Shown: piece by piece, positions 54,741 to 64,000 of the stretch
How positions within the stretch are numbered: the stretch's first letter is position 1
Layout: each line of letters starts with the position of its first letter
DNA from: Homarus americanus
Lineage: Eukaryota > Arthropoda > Malacostraca > Decapoda > Nephropidae
DNA: 64,000 nucleotides
Assembly: GCF_018991925.1 (NCBI RefSeq)
Contig: NW_024727654.1
Coordinates: 62,001-126,000, forward strand
Reading direction: 5' to 3'
The notes under the pieces: generated by a model
Seen by the model: the letters and a program-made list of their open reading frames with translations, nothing else
Told to the model about the DNA's origin: nothing
The model's database searches: none
Made by a program: the position numbers and the translations under genes

Positions 54741-54834
54741 GTTGGGTTGAAGGTTGCGATTTGGAGGTTAGAAGATCGTGGGGAGGGGTGAGGTTGGGAG
54801 GTTGATTGATTGGGTGGTAAGCTTAGCCACACTT

Positions 54835-55045
54835 AACCTCCTCCACCTCTTCCACCTCCACCCACCTCTTCCACCTCCACCCACCTCATCCTCCACATCC
54901 TCCTCCACATCCTCCACTTCCACCCACCTCTTACAACCATCCTCCACATCCTCCACCTCATCCACCACATCCTCCACCTCATCCACCACATCCTCCACCT
55001 CATCCACCACATGCTCCACCTCATCCTCCACCCATCCTCCTTTAT
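54835..55045. repeat. CATCCTCCACCT array
   Basis: Degenerate units of CCACCTCATCCACCACATCCT. Ser/Thr and Glu/Asp/Val frames are artefacts. Confidence 0.93.
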
Positions 55046-55258
55046 ATTCCCCTCTACCACTATCACCACCATCGCTACTCTCTCCATCACTTTCACCATC
55101 TCCTCCACCATTGTCTTCCCCCGCTAGTACCATCCCCCCACCCACTAGTAGTTCCTGTCTCCTGCTGCTGTCGCTATTACTACTATTACTACTACTGCCC
55201 CTACTTTGCCAATTTCCCCAGCTGTTTCTTCTGCCACTTCCCCAGCTGTTTCAAGTGT

Positions 55259-55262
<4 letters not shown>

Positions 55263-55325
<63 letters not shown>

Positions 55326-55416
55326 TATGTGTGTAGCAAATTTAGGGAGATATTTTAGTGGGCGTAGGAAGGTGTAGGGTGTAGCGTCACGTGTGTGTGT
55401 GTGTGTGTGTGTGTGT
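55263..55416. repeat. (GA)n and (GT)n microsatellites
   Basis: About 30 GA units at 55263-55322, GT units at about 55390-55415. A short TA run follows at 55512-55530. Confidence 0.97.
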
Positions 55417-55530
55417 CCTGGGTGTTGTTGTATCGGGTGACCAATGTGTCTGTTACCGATACCAACTTCTTTACCACAGGGCGCTGTTGTCACCAATTAT
55501 CAAGCTCTCTTATATATATATATATATATG

Positions 55531-56984
55531 TTCTCAGTTGATTCGTAAACTACATAAACACCCAAAGATTATTGTCAACACCTGCCTTAATTAGAACACC
55601 TGTGGCTCTTGAAAGTCTCATTCATAAGGTTCATTATTCATTCCTTCATTATTACTGTTGTATAATGTAATACCTGTAAACGCCGCTGGGTCTACAATCT
55701 CTCTTCAACTCAATTCAGTTTAGCATCAACACATTACACCATCTCTGCCCTAACGAGAGGTTGATAGTGAAGCTGAACGATGGTGGATTGTTAGGAGTGT
55801 GTGCGTGCGTGCGTGCGTGGGTGGGTGGGTGCAGAGGAACATTTGTGTGGGGCAAAGAAACGACCCCCTCCTCTCCCCCTTCATTTTTTCCCCCTCCCTT
55901 CATTTTTTCCCCCTTACCTCCTCCCCTCTCCCGGAATCGACTCCAGGTAGGTAGACTCCAGGTGAGAGAGTGAACTGATGCATGGCGGAAGGCGTGGAAG
56001 GTACGAGGAACAGCAGCAGCAGGTGGTGAGTGAGTGTGTAGGGTCAATCTGAATGTTAAATACGGTTTAATATTGTGAATACTTTAGTCTTTTATCAGTG
56101 TGCAGCGGCGGGGCGAACCTTTCCGCTTTCTGACGCCCTCACTCGCCCTCACCCCACCCTTCGCCCTCACCCCACCCTCTGCCCCACCCCCACCCTGCCC
56201 CACCCCCACTATCACACGTCCTCCTAAATCTCCACCATAACCACCAACACGAACCTCCTGACCCCCTTCCCCCCACCACGTACTCCTTCTGTCTACGTGC
56301 TTCTGTTTATACGTGTTTTCCCCTGTCTCGTTCACGTGCTTCTGTCTCGTGTACGTGGTTCATCTAACGCCCTCTACCCCCTCTCTCCCTCGGATACGTG
56401 CTTACCTTCTGTCATTACTGTCTAGAAAACCAACCGTCCTGTCCACCTGCCTGTCTACCTGGTCACCCGTCCATAGTGCTTAATTAAGGCCCTTTATTGA
56501 CCACATTTACCTGTACTCTTACATACCTGTCGTTGTAATTAAATTTTCTTGTGGGTCTCTGAATACGTTTTGCCTGGTTGACGTTGGGTGGGGGGCATGG
56601 CAGGGGGTTGTGATGGATGGATGGATGGATGCCTTACTCATCATGTAGACGTTTGTGGATGAGTGAATTTCAATGTATGCCTTTCATCCATGTGTCTATT
56701 TGTGGATGAATAAAACTACTGATGGATTTCTAACATCCACACGAGCTGGTGAGTGAGTGAATGGATGACTAGTGGATGTTGTTAGTCACATGGATACCGA
56801 GGTGATGTGGTGTAGCGCCGATGAGGGATTGTGGGAGCGAGTTGGTGTTTACAAGTGGTGTGTTTACATGAGGCGCGGTGTAAACAAACAATCCAGCTGG
56901 CTCTCGATGTGTTGGCTGTCTGAAGGCGGAAGTTCACGTCCATGGTAGTCCTTGAGTCATTCATCTTATCCCTTATAATGGTGA
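55531..56984. other. unique stretch, no gene visible
   Basis: GCGT run at about 55800-55830, CCCCACCCTC stretch at 56130-56210, GGAT units at about 56613-56630. Repeated GGATGAATG steps lie at 56640-56780. No supported exon. Confidence 0.45.
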
Positions 56985-57315
56985 CTGGTTAATTGGGCCC
57001 CAGTTCTAATAGATCTGATTTAATGGGTCTTAGTTCTAATAGATCCGATTTAATGGGCCCCAGTTCTAATAGATCCGATTTAATGGGACCCAGTTCTGAT
57101 ATATCCGATTTAATGGGCCCCAGTTCTAATAGATCCGATTTAATGGGTCCCAGTTCTAATAGATCCGATTTAATGGGCCCCAGTTCTAATAGATCCGATT
57201 TAATGGGCCCCAGTTCTAATAGATCCGATTTAATGGGCCCCAGTTCTAATAGATCCGATTTAATGGGTCCCAGTTCTAATAGGCCCTAATATTAATGGGC
57301 CCAAACCGATCTAAC
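56985..57315. mobile_element. GGGCCC family, locus 6, with 30-bp minisatellite
   Basis: Left edge ATGGTGACTGGTTAATTGGG, as at 21.9 kb. Then about nine 30-bp units (GGGCCCCAGTTCTAATAGAT plus CCGATTTAAT), ending in GGGCCCAAACC. Divergence is very low. The + strand frame of about 97 codons (Met-Gly-Pro-Ser-Ser-Asn-Arg repeats) stays open because 30 is divisible by three. Confidence 0.9.
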
Positions 57316-57424
57316 CTCGGAGTTCGTTTTAGAACTTTCAAAGATTAATTTGTAGTTATGTCTAAGGCTATTTTATTTATATTATATTTGCTGTTCGTTA
57401 AATAGTGTTGAGTTAGAGAGTCTA

Positions 57425-57620
57425 CTGTGATGGTGAGTGGTGATGATGGTGATGGTGATTTGGTGATGGTTGTGGTGTGGGTGATGGTTTTGGTGATGAT
57501 TGTGGTGTGGGTGATGGTGTGGGTGATGGTTTTGGTGATGATTGTGGTGTGGTTGATGGTGTGGGTGATGGTTTTGGTGATGATTGTGGTGTGGGTGATG
57601 GTGGTGATAGTACAGTAGGT
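57425..57620. repeat. GGTGATGATTGTGGTGTG minisatellite
   Basis: Three long units of about 54-60 bp made of GGTGATGGTTTT and GATTGTGGTGTGG steps. Confidence 0.9.
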
Positions 57621-57749
57621 GGTGGTGGTGATGGAGGTGGCAGCGGCGGCACAAAATAGGTTAATTGATAGTGACGAGGTAGAACAAGTCTTGACTGTGT
57701 GGCCGAGAGTCACTTGCAGCTGACCTCGGGGTGATTATTGCCACTTTCT

Positions 57750-57772
57750 TCCTCTCTTTTCTTCCTCTCTTT

Positions 57773-57819
<47 letters not shown>

Positions 57820-57838
57820 CTCTCTCTATCTCTCTCTC
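57750..57838. repeat. (TTTC)n microsatellite
   Basis: About 12 TTTC units flanked by CTCTTTTCTTCC and CTCTCTAT. Confidence 0.95.
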
Positions 57839-57934
57839 CCTTCACTGTGCCACACTCAGGCACGAAGCATCACGTAGGCAACACTTGACACCAATTTGTC
57901 AGTAGCAGGTTGTAAAAGTCACTAAATCAACGCT

Positions 57935-58539
57935 CGAATAGTGGTAGTGGTAGTTGTTGTTACTTAAGTGAGTTAGTGTGGTAGTTGTTGTTACTTGAGT
58001 GAGTTAGTGTGGTAGTTGTTGTTACTTGAGTGAGTTAGTGTGGTAGTTGTTGTTACTTGAGTGAGTTAGTGTGGTAGTTGTTGTTACTTGAGTGAGTTAG
58101 TGTGGTAGTTGTTGTTACTTGAGTGAGTTAGTGTGGTAGTTGTTGTTACTTGAGTGAGTTAGTGGTAGTGGGTTTGTTACTTGAGACGAGTTAGTGTGGT
58201 AGTGGTTGTTACTTGGGTGAGCTGAATTATTGGTAGTGGTTGTTGCAGGTGAGTTAGTGTGGTAGTTATTTTGTTGCTTGGGTGAGTTGGTGTGGTAGTT
58301 GTTGTTACTTGAGTGAGTTAGTGTGGTAGTTGTTGTTACTTAAGTGAGTTAGTGTGGTAGTTGTTGTTACTTAAGTGAGTTAGTGTGGTAGTTGTTGTTA
58401 CTTAAGTGAGTTAGTGTGGTAGTTGTTGTTACTTGAGTGAGTTAGTGTGGTAGTTGTTGTTACTTGAGTGAGTTAGTGTGGTAGTTGTTGTTACTTGAGT
58501 GAGTTAGTGTGGTAGTTGTTGTTACTTGAGTGAGTTAGT
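57935..58539. repeat. 31-bp minisatellite, GTTGTTACTTGAGTGAGTTA core
   Basis: About 19 units, highly uniform except for a diverged block at about 58165-58290. It abuts the next array with no spacer. Confidence 0.97.
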
Positions 58540-58941
58540 TTCCTCTCTTGACCCTCTCTATTACGGACTTTTCTCTCCTTACCCTCTATATAACGGACTT
58601 TCCTCTCCTGACCCTCTATATAACGGATTTTCCTCTCCTGACCCTCTATATAACGGACTTTCCTCTCCTGACCCTCTATGTAACGGACTTTCCTCTCCTG
58701 ACCCTCTATGTAACGGACTTTCCTCTCCTGACCCTCCATATAACGGACTTTCCTCTCCTACCCCTCTATATAACGGACTTTCCTCTCCTGACCCTCTACT
58801 GTATATAACGGACTTCCTCTCCTGACCCTCCATATAACGGACTTTCCTCTCCTACCCTCTATATAACAGACTTTCCTCTCCTGACCCTCTATACTGGACT
58901 TTCCTCTCTGCCTCAGTCCTTTAAGTAGAGGCTTTTTACTG
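58540..58941. repeat. 30-bp minisatellite ending in a pogo-like transposon terminus
   Basis: About 12 units of 30 bp with the core CCCTCTATATAACGGACTTT. After the last unit the sequence runs AGTCCTTTAAGTAGAGGC then TTTTTACTG next to TA (58942-58943). This is the inverse of a CAGT...CCTCTA...GGAC pogo-type end. The unit itself resembles the inner part of such an end. Confidence 0.9.
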
Positions 58942-59029
58942 TAATAATAATAATAGCAATATAAATCAGTCTACGTGACAGTGACAGGACAAGTTGATTT
59001 TTTTTGTGTTGTGGTGGTCCCAGGTGTGT

Positions 59030-59335
59030 TGTGTGGTACTACAGTCCAGGTGTGTTGTGGGGTGGGTCAGGTGTGTTGTGAGTGGAGTCAGGTGTGTGTT
59101 GTGGAGTAGGTCAGGTGTGTTGTGAAGTAGGTCCAGGTGTGTTGTGTGAGTTGGTCCGGGTGTGTTGTCAGAGTTGGTCAGGGTGTGTTGTAGGTTTGGT
59201 CCAGGTGTGTTGTGAGTAGGTCAGGTGTGTTGTGTAGTGGGTCCAGATTGTGTAGTGGGTCAGGTGTGTTGTGGGTAGGTCAGGTGTGTTTGTGAGTTGT
59301 GGTCCAGGTGTGTTTGTGGGTTGGTCAGTGTGTTG
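59030..59335. repeat. GTCCAGGTGTGTTGTG minisatellite
   Basis: About 15 units of 18-22 bp, each with a CAGGTG step and variable flank. Confidence 0.92.
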
Positions 59336-59500
59336 TATTGTTAAATTCTCAGAGTTTGCTTTAGTTAGTGTGTGTGTGTGTGTGTTTTACTGGTGGCATA
59401 AACAAGACTGAGTCCTGTATCTCGAGGAAGTGTGTTATGGCGGCTGGAGGGTATATGACATTTGCTGAGTGTTTGTCGCCCCTCAAAAGGCCACGGCGAA

Positions 59501-59580
59501 AACTAACCTAATATGGAACTAACCTAACCTAACCTAACCTAACCTAACCAAACCAAACCTAACCTAACCTAACCTAACCA
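59501..59580. repeat. interstitial telomere repeat (CCTAA)n, longest in window
   Basis: About 14 CCTAA-type units with CCAAA variants. Degenerate copies continue to about 59680. Confidence 0.93.
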
Positions 59581-59812
59581 AATTAAAGGTAAATCTAGCT
59601 TAACTTATCTTAATCTCACAAACTAAACCAGACCTGACCTGACTTGCCCTAACCTAAACTGACGTAACCAAACCGAGGCTCTGTGTTTACTGTTATTGTC
59701 CATTATTGCTGTATCTAACTTTTCTCCCTCACCCCCTCATTAACCCCCCACCTCATTAACCCCCCACACCCCCTCATTAACCCCCCCACCCCCTCATTAA
59801 TCCCCCCACCTC

Positions 59813-60186
59813 CATCTTAATTTGCACTCCCTCGAGAGACGTAGAGCGAGGGGCGATATGATAGAGGTGTATAAATGGAAGTCAGGGCTAAACAAAGGTG
59901 ACATTACAAAGTTACTCAAACTATCCAACCAGGAGCGAACTCGTAACAATGGTTTTAAATTAGACAAATTTAGATTTAGGCGCGAAATAGGTAAACACTG
60001 GTTTGGAAACAGAGTAGTGGATGAATGGAACAAGTTATCAAACATCATCATTAACTCTAATACGCTGGATAGCTTCAAACATAGGTTGGGTGGATATATG
60101 AGCGATAGGGGTTGGGTGTAAACGGGGCTGCTCAGTCTGGGCCAATAGACCCGCTGCAGTTTCCTCCATTCTTATGCACTTATGTA
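59813..60186 (+). mobile_element. CR1-like LINE, 3' fragment with complete tail
   Basis: The + strand frame reads HSLERRRARGDMIEVYKW, KSGLNKGDITKLLKLS, FRFRREIGKHWF, VVDEWNKLSN and ends YMSDRGWV with TAA at 60119-60121. The 3' untranslated part is GGGGCTGCTCAGTCTGGGCC..., and the tail is ATTCTTATG then CACTTATG, a decayed octamer pair. The element is 5'-truncated. The intact frame and near identity to the copies at 12912 and 40142 indicate recent spread of one subfamily. Confidence 0.92.
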
Positions 60187-62650
60187 CCCACCCCACACAC
60201 TAAGATGATGTGTATTGGTGTATCCTCCCCAAACACACAGGGCGCCCAGGATGTTAGAGATGTGGCCTGACGAACCCCTCTCATCACATCCGGTGTAGTG
60301 TTACATCCTGAGGCAGGTGTGTCAATAAAGTTCCCTGCAGGATAAACCCGGGTGTCTCAGGACTTGTCAGGGAGTCCTTAGGGTACATCGTCGGGTATCA
60401 AGGGGTGCTCAGGGTGTGTGTCAAGGGGGTGCATAAGGATGTGTCAATAGGGCCTCCAGTTAGCGCGAAAAGACTGGTGATGGTGATGTGTTTTGGTGGG
60501 CGACGCCGTCAGGAGTGAATTTAAGGTGAAGTGCTTGGGGGTCTTGGGTCCTCCTCCTCCCCTTCCTTCCTCTCCTCCTCCTCCTCCTCCTCCTCCTCCT
60601 ACTTCTTCTCCTCTTCCTCCTCCTCCTCCTCCGCTGTTTCCACCCGCATCAGGTAACAAAACACAGTTACGCAGTAGGGGGGTGGGGGGACCAGCTTCAG
60701 GCGGGGCTGGTTTAACCCGTCTTCAGCGCCTCCCCCAGTAGTATTAAAGGCCAATATCAGCGCCCTGGGGTGGTAGTTGTCTCACCTCACGTATTTATTG
60801 CCCACCCTTGCCTCTTGCCCCGTCCTTGCCCTCTGATGCCCGTTTCTGCATGCTAAATTTATACATTTACTTAATCACCATCTTGACTACTTTTGAGTTT
60901 CCTTGTTTTTGTCAGTTTTAGGTTTTTTTTTCCTTCTTCCTATCTGCATTAGCCTCTATTCTGGTCTTTCTTGTTTTTATCATGTTGTCTTGCCCTTCTC
61001 TTTCCCCTCCCTCGATCTACGTTGTCTTAACCTTCTCTTGCCCCCATTTACCTTTACCATGTCGCTCTCTCCTATCTCGTGCCCACCATCTAACTTGTTT
61101 CGACTTCTCTGCCCCCCCATCTTGCTCCCCCCCTCTGCTCCCCCCTCTTGCCCCCTCTGTTCTTCTTGCCCCCCCTCTTGCTCCCTGGCTTTTGTCTTGC
61201 TTCTCTGCCCACTTTCTGTTTTCTTTCCTGTTGTAAGAAAAGACCCATTGAGCGGCGCAGGATTGATGGGGTCCAATGTGGGAAAGGATTGACTTGTTGT
61301 GGTGGGCTGTGGGCGGGCGGGCGGGTGGGTGGGTGGAAAATACAAGAAATGGGTGGTGGGCTGAGGAAAATATATGTAAAAATGATAATAATGATAAATG
61401 ATAATACTACTGCTGCTACTACTACTACTAATGATGATGATGATAATAAAAGAACTACAGCTATGAAAAGTATGATTATATGAACAGTAAAAATTAACCT
61501 TTGCGTATCCAACATTTTTTTTTTTACCTTTTCACAACCAGCGCGTGTTGAACCGTGTCGCAGGTATACAATGAGACAGAGATCGTATACTAAGTCAGAG
61601 AAATTGATGTTTTTTCTCTTTTGACCTAACGACGACAATCACATGACCTAGTTTACTGTGGCGGTGTTGACAGGTGGGGGTGGTCGTGTAGTAATCTAAC
61701 CTGTCTTGTTAATTACGTGCTTCCGTTCTTGTAGGAAGTTGTTAATCTGCTTAGGTGAATGAATCGGTAAGTAAGACATGCATAGAGATGATGACGCAGC
61801 TGAGAATTATTTATTCATATTGCATTTTTTGTGTTATATTTATTGAAGGAAAAAAATATTAAGTTCTTGACAGGAGTTTGTGTTGAGGATGACCCAGAAT
61901 AACGAGCGGGTACAGCGTCTCTATATCCCCTCATCCGGATATATGGATGAACCAAGGTAAGGTCGTAACCGGATGAGAACGGATGGCCACCTCGGTAAGG
62001 CCAGTTACTGAGTGGATGATGAGGGATAATAGGCAGCGGAATTGAATGAGTGATGGCCAAGGGGGAGGGGGGGGTGGGGGCTCATGGTCGTATACACAGG
62101 AACATTACTTGAGGCACTGGCGGGGGGGGGGACACCAAGCCTGATAGGACACAAGTGGAGGGAGGACACTTACTGAAAGGTGACGTAGGTAAACACAGGG
62201 GAGGAGGGGGTGTAATTGATGAAGGGAAACGGAGAGAGCGACACAGTTTATGAGGGAGGAAGGAAGAGGATGTGTTTGGTTGAGTTTGGTTGGATTAGGT
62301 TAGGTTTGGTTGAGTTGGGTTAGAATTTGTTTTCCTGCAGGTGGTGGTGATGACGGCAGGAACAAACCAATGCTTGATAAATGTGGGAGAACTGTGGTAG
62401 GTAATAGGAGGTTGGTGTGACTTAAGGTGGGTCCTAAGACGTTCCCTGAATGGTTTTAAAACGTTGTCTTAAGTCGCTTACCCCCCGGTGCGGACAAGCT
62501 TGACTGACGACCTGTCTAAGCTGGCACACACTCTCGCTAAGCTGATGAATGATGGTGTATTGTAAGGATGTTTGAGAGAGGGTTGGTTGTTTCATGAGAA
62601 AGTTTAGGTGTGAGGTAGTGAGTGATGATAGTTATAGTATTATGGTTATT
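60187..62650. other. unique stretch with CTCCTC and pyrimidine-rich segments
   Basis: CTCCTC units lie at about 60548-60635. They end in an acceptor-like TTTCCACCCGCATCAG (60654) followed by a 28-codon open + frame to 60742; I judge that too weak. Pyrimidine-rich CTTGCCCCC steps fill 60800-61210. A GGGCGGGCGGGTGGGTGG run is at about 61311-61335. TTAGG-type units are at about 62285-62325. Confidence 0.4.
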
Positions 62651-62654
62651 AGTG

Positions 62655-62657
62655 TTC

Positions 62658-62697
<40 letters not shown>

Positions 62698-62776
62698 ATA
62701 TATTTTTTTGCGGGATTAGCCTACCAGAGCACAGGTTACTGACCCACATCAGGGCCGGGGGGGGGGCGAAAATATG

Positions 62777-62864
<88 letters not shown>
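62655..62864. mobile_element. family E remnant between (TTA)n and (AAT)n
   Basis: TTA units at about 62657-62694, then TATTTTTTTGCGGGATTAGC, a unique stretch of about 45 bp, GGGGCGAAAATATG, and about 29 AAT units. The ends match the shorter copy at 14041-14162. Confidence 0.5.
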
Positions 62865-62865
<1 letters not shown>

Positions 62866-63589
62866 GGGCCATAAATAACAAATATAAAACAAAAGATAAA
62901 TTGAGACCCTTCAACTGTGTGTAAATGAGGCAGAAAGTCAGATCATCAACCTGGGACTTGGTCACATATGGCAGCAGGGTCTACCATTAGACAACACATT
63001 ATGCTTCCAATATCTTCCCAGGCGGTAGTACCTCCCTGTTTGGTAGCTGTCTACTACCGGTTGATTTTGATGACAGTTTTTATCGTCCGGAAGTAATTTA
63101 TTATTTTTTTCACGAGTAACAAATTTATCTTTTCTCCTCGAGTAATTTTAATTAATTTTCTGTCAACTGTTTTTTATTTTTAGTTTATTTTTTATGAGTG
63201 ATTTTAATTAGATATTTTTGCCACAGGTGATTTAAGATATTATTTCTGAAGGTAGAGTCGCAGGTGTTATTGATACAGTACGGTATTTAATATAGATAAC
63301 TAGTAGATAAGAATATACCATTAAGCTGAGTGTTTGAGTCAGTCAGTTAGTCAAGGAGTCAGTCAGTCAGTCAGTCAGGATTGATATTCATGGAGCTAGC
63401 AGACGCAGGTAGAAACTGTGTGTCGGGGAGCATAACTTAGCCTCCCCTCTCCCCCGCATCCGTTCCCCCTTCTTCCCCCTGCACCCTCTCCTCTTCCTTC
63501 CTCCCCCTCCTCCCCTCCCCCCCCTGAAAAGAATGAAAGTAAAGATTAGTAATTAGGAAGGAAGGTTATTGTTGGGTCATGGTGATTAG
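62865..63589. other. unique AT-rich stretch, no gene visible
   Basis: Contains CAGT units at about 63355-63379 and a CCCTCTCCTCTTCC stretch at 63440-63525. Confidence 0.45.
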
Positions 63590-63752
63590 GTCAAACGAGG
63601 CCCCAGTGCTAATAGGCCCCAACCTAACATAACCATTAGGACTTAGGCCCCCACTCCTGATAGTTAGGTAAGCATAAATTGGGGTCTAATGGAACTGGGG
63701 CCTATTAAGACTAGGGTCTATTAGGACTGGGGCCTATTTGACCTGTAAACCC
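63584..63752. mobile_element. GGGCCC family, locus 7, with inverted ends
   Basis: Left end GTGATTAGGTCAAACGAGGC and right end GGGGCCTATTTGACCTG are inverse. The inner blocks CCCCAGTGCTAATAGG and CCTATTAAGACTAGGGTC are also inverse. The centre carries CCTAACATAACC. About 165 bp in all, without coding capacity. Confidence 0.75.
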
Positions 63753-64000
63753 TATATACAATAAATGAAGATATATTGAAGGCTTTAATGTAGAAGTGAC
63801 AGACAGACAGACAAGCCGCTGCAGATGACCTATATAATACTAACTTTCTCATTATTATTAAAATATATAATTAAACTTTATTATTTTGTTTGTTTATACA
63901 ATTAATATATAATTTATTTCATTAATTTTTTCTATATTTTATTTCTGCGTTTTATATCTTTATTATTATTTATATTATTTTATTAGTCTTATTTTTTTAT
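63753..64000. other. AT-rich stretch to the window edge
   Basis: A (GACA)n run of four units at about 63801-63812, then strongly AT-rich DNA. No gene. Confidence 0.5.

Noticed and set aside
56993..57289. + strand frame of 98 codons with a perfect 10-residue repeat
   Set aside because: The 30-bp unit is divisible by three, so any frame without a stop stays open. The sequence belongs to the GGGCCC repeat family.
57935..58941. CRISPR-like regular repeats of 30-31 bp
   Set aside because: Units are contiguous with no spacers, there are no cas genes, and the context is eukaryotic.
60655..60742. Possible terminal exon after TTTCCACCCGCATCAG
   Set aside because: Two frames are open, the peptide is short and G-rich, and the pyrimidine tract is part of a CTCCTC microsatellite.
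61090..61638. 182-codon minus-strand frame with a hydrophobic stretch
   Set aside because: The hydrophobic part is a TAATAATGATGATGATAATA repeat and the C-terminal part is a pyrimidine-rich repeat on the other strand.
61738..61772. Exon-like segment between TTCTTGTAG and GTAAGTAAG
   Set aside because: Splice sites look good, but all three frames contain a stop within about 32 bp. Only a non-coding exon would be possible, and nothing else supports that.

Overview
This window is eukaryotic nuclear DNA, most likely from a decapod crustacean or a close malacostracan relative. Four things point there: short interstitial tracts of the arthropod telomere repeat TTAGG at about nine places; a very heavy load of microsatellites (GT, GA, AAT, CTTC, CTTT, GATA, CAT) and minisatellites; decayed CR1-like non-LTR retrotransposons ending in TTCTTATG octamers; and very sparse coding sequence with small exons. 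Species assignment is inference. Nothing bacterial, viral or organellar is visible: no operons, no CRISPR array, no rRNA, and no tRNA I could support.

Coding content. Most long open frames here are translations of simple repeats and are not genes. The best-supported coding pieces are all on the + strand. One is a 112-codon acidic first exon (31714-32049). Another is a 38-codon first coding exon with a strong donor (26393-26508). Two are tiny internal exons bounded by textbook splice sites (7163-7209 and 40596-40631). Weaker candidates lie at 14813-14908, 19838-20089, 29530-29605, 37854-37916, 43027-43090, 50521-50605 and 53580-53765; the last switches frame. Two weak minus-strand candidates are at 16061-16233 and 25276-25773. 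I recognise no protein family among the host exons. Their spacing of 3-10 kb and partly compatible splice phases suggest long introns, and possibly alternative first exons, of one or more + strand genes. Promoter-like, CpG-richer patches lie near 18.4-18.66 kb (three CCAAT boxes, a CACGTG box, a perfect 14-bp hairpin) and 52.16-52.44 kb.

Layout. 0-11.5 kb is mostly unique non-coding DNA with microsatellites, a 106-bp pogo-type MITE (6765-6870), one microexon and a minisatellite-carrying retroposon-like element (10.04-10.53 kb). 11.57-13.40 kb holds three CR1-like fragments on the minus strand, including a nearly readable reverse transcriptase. 13.4-25.1 kb alternates satellites with the 18.5 kb promoter-like patch. 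25-32 kb holds the best host exons. 32-49 kb is dominated by very long simple repeats and minisatellites, with a CR1 fragment and a microexon near 40 kb. 49-54 kb is the second gene-like patch. 54-64 kb returns to minisatellites, two CR1/MITE remnants, telomeric repeats and AT-rich DNA.

The most unusual theme is that several minisatellites look as if they grew out of transposon ends. A dispersed GGGCCC-core family with inverted ends occurs at seven loci, each with its own unit length (17, 22, 30 or 36 bp where amplified). A separate 30-bp array ends in a pogo-like terminus.
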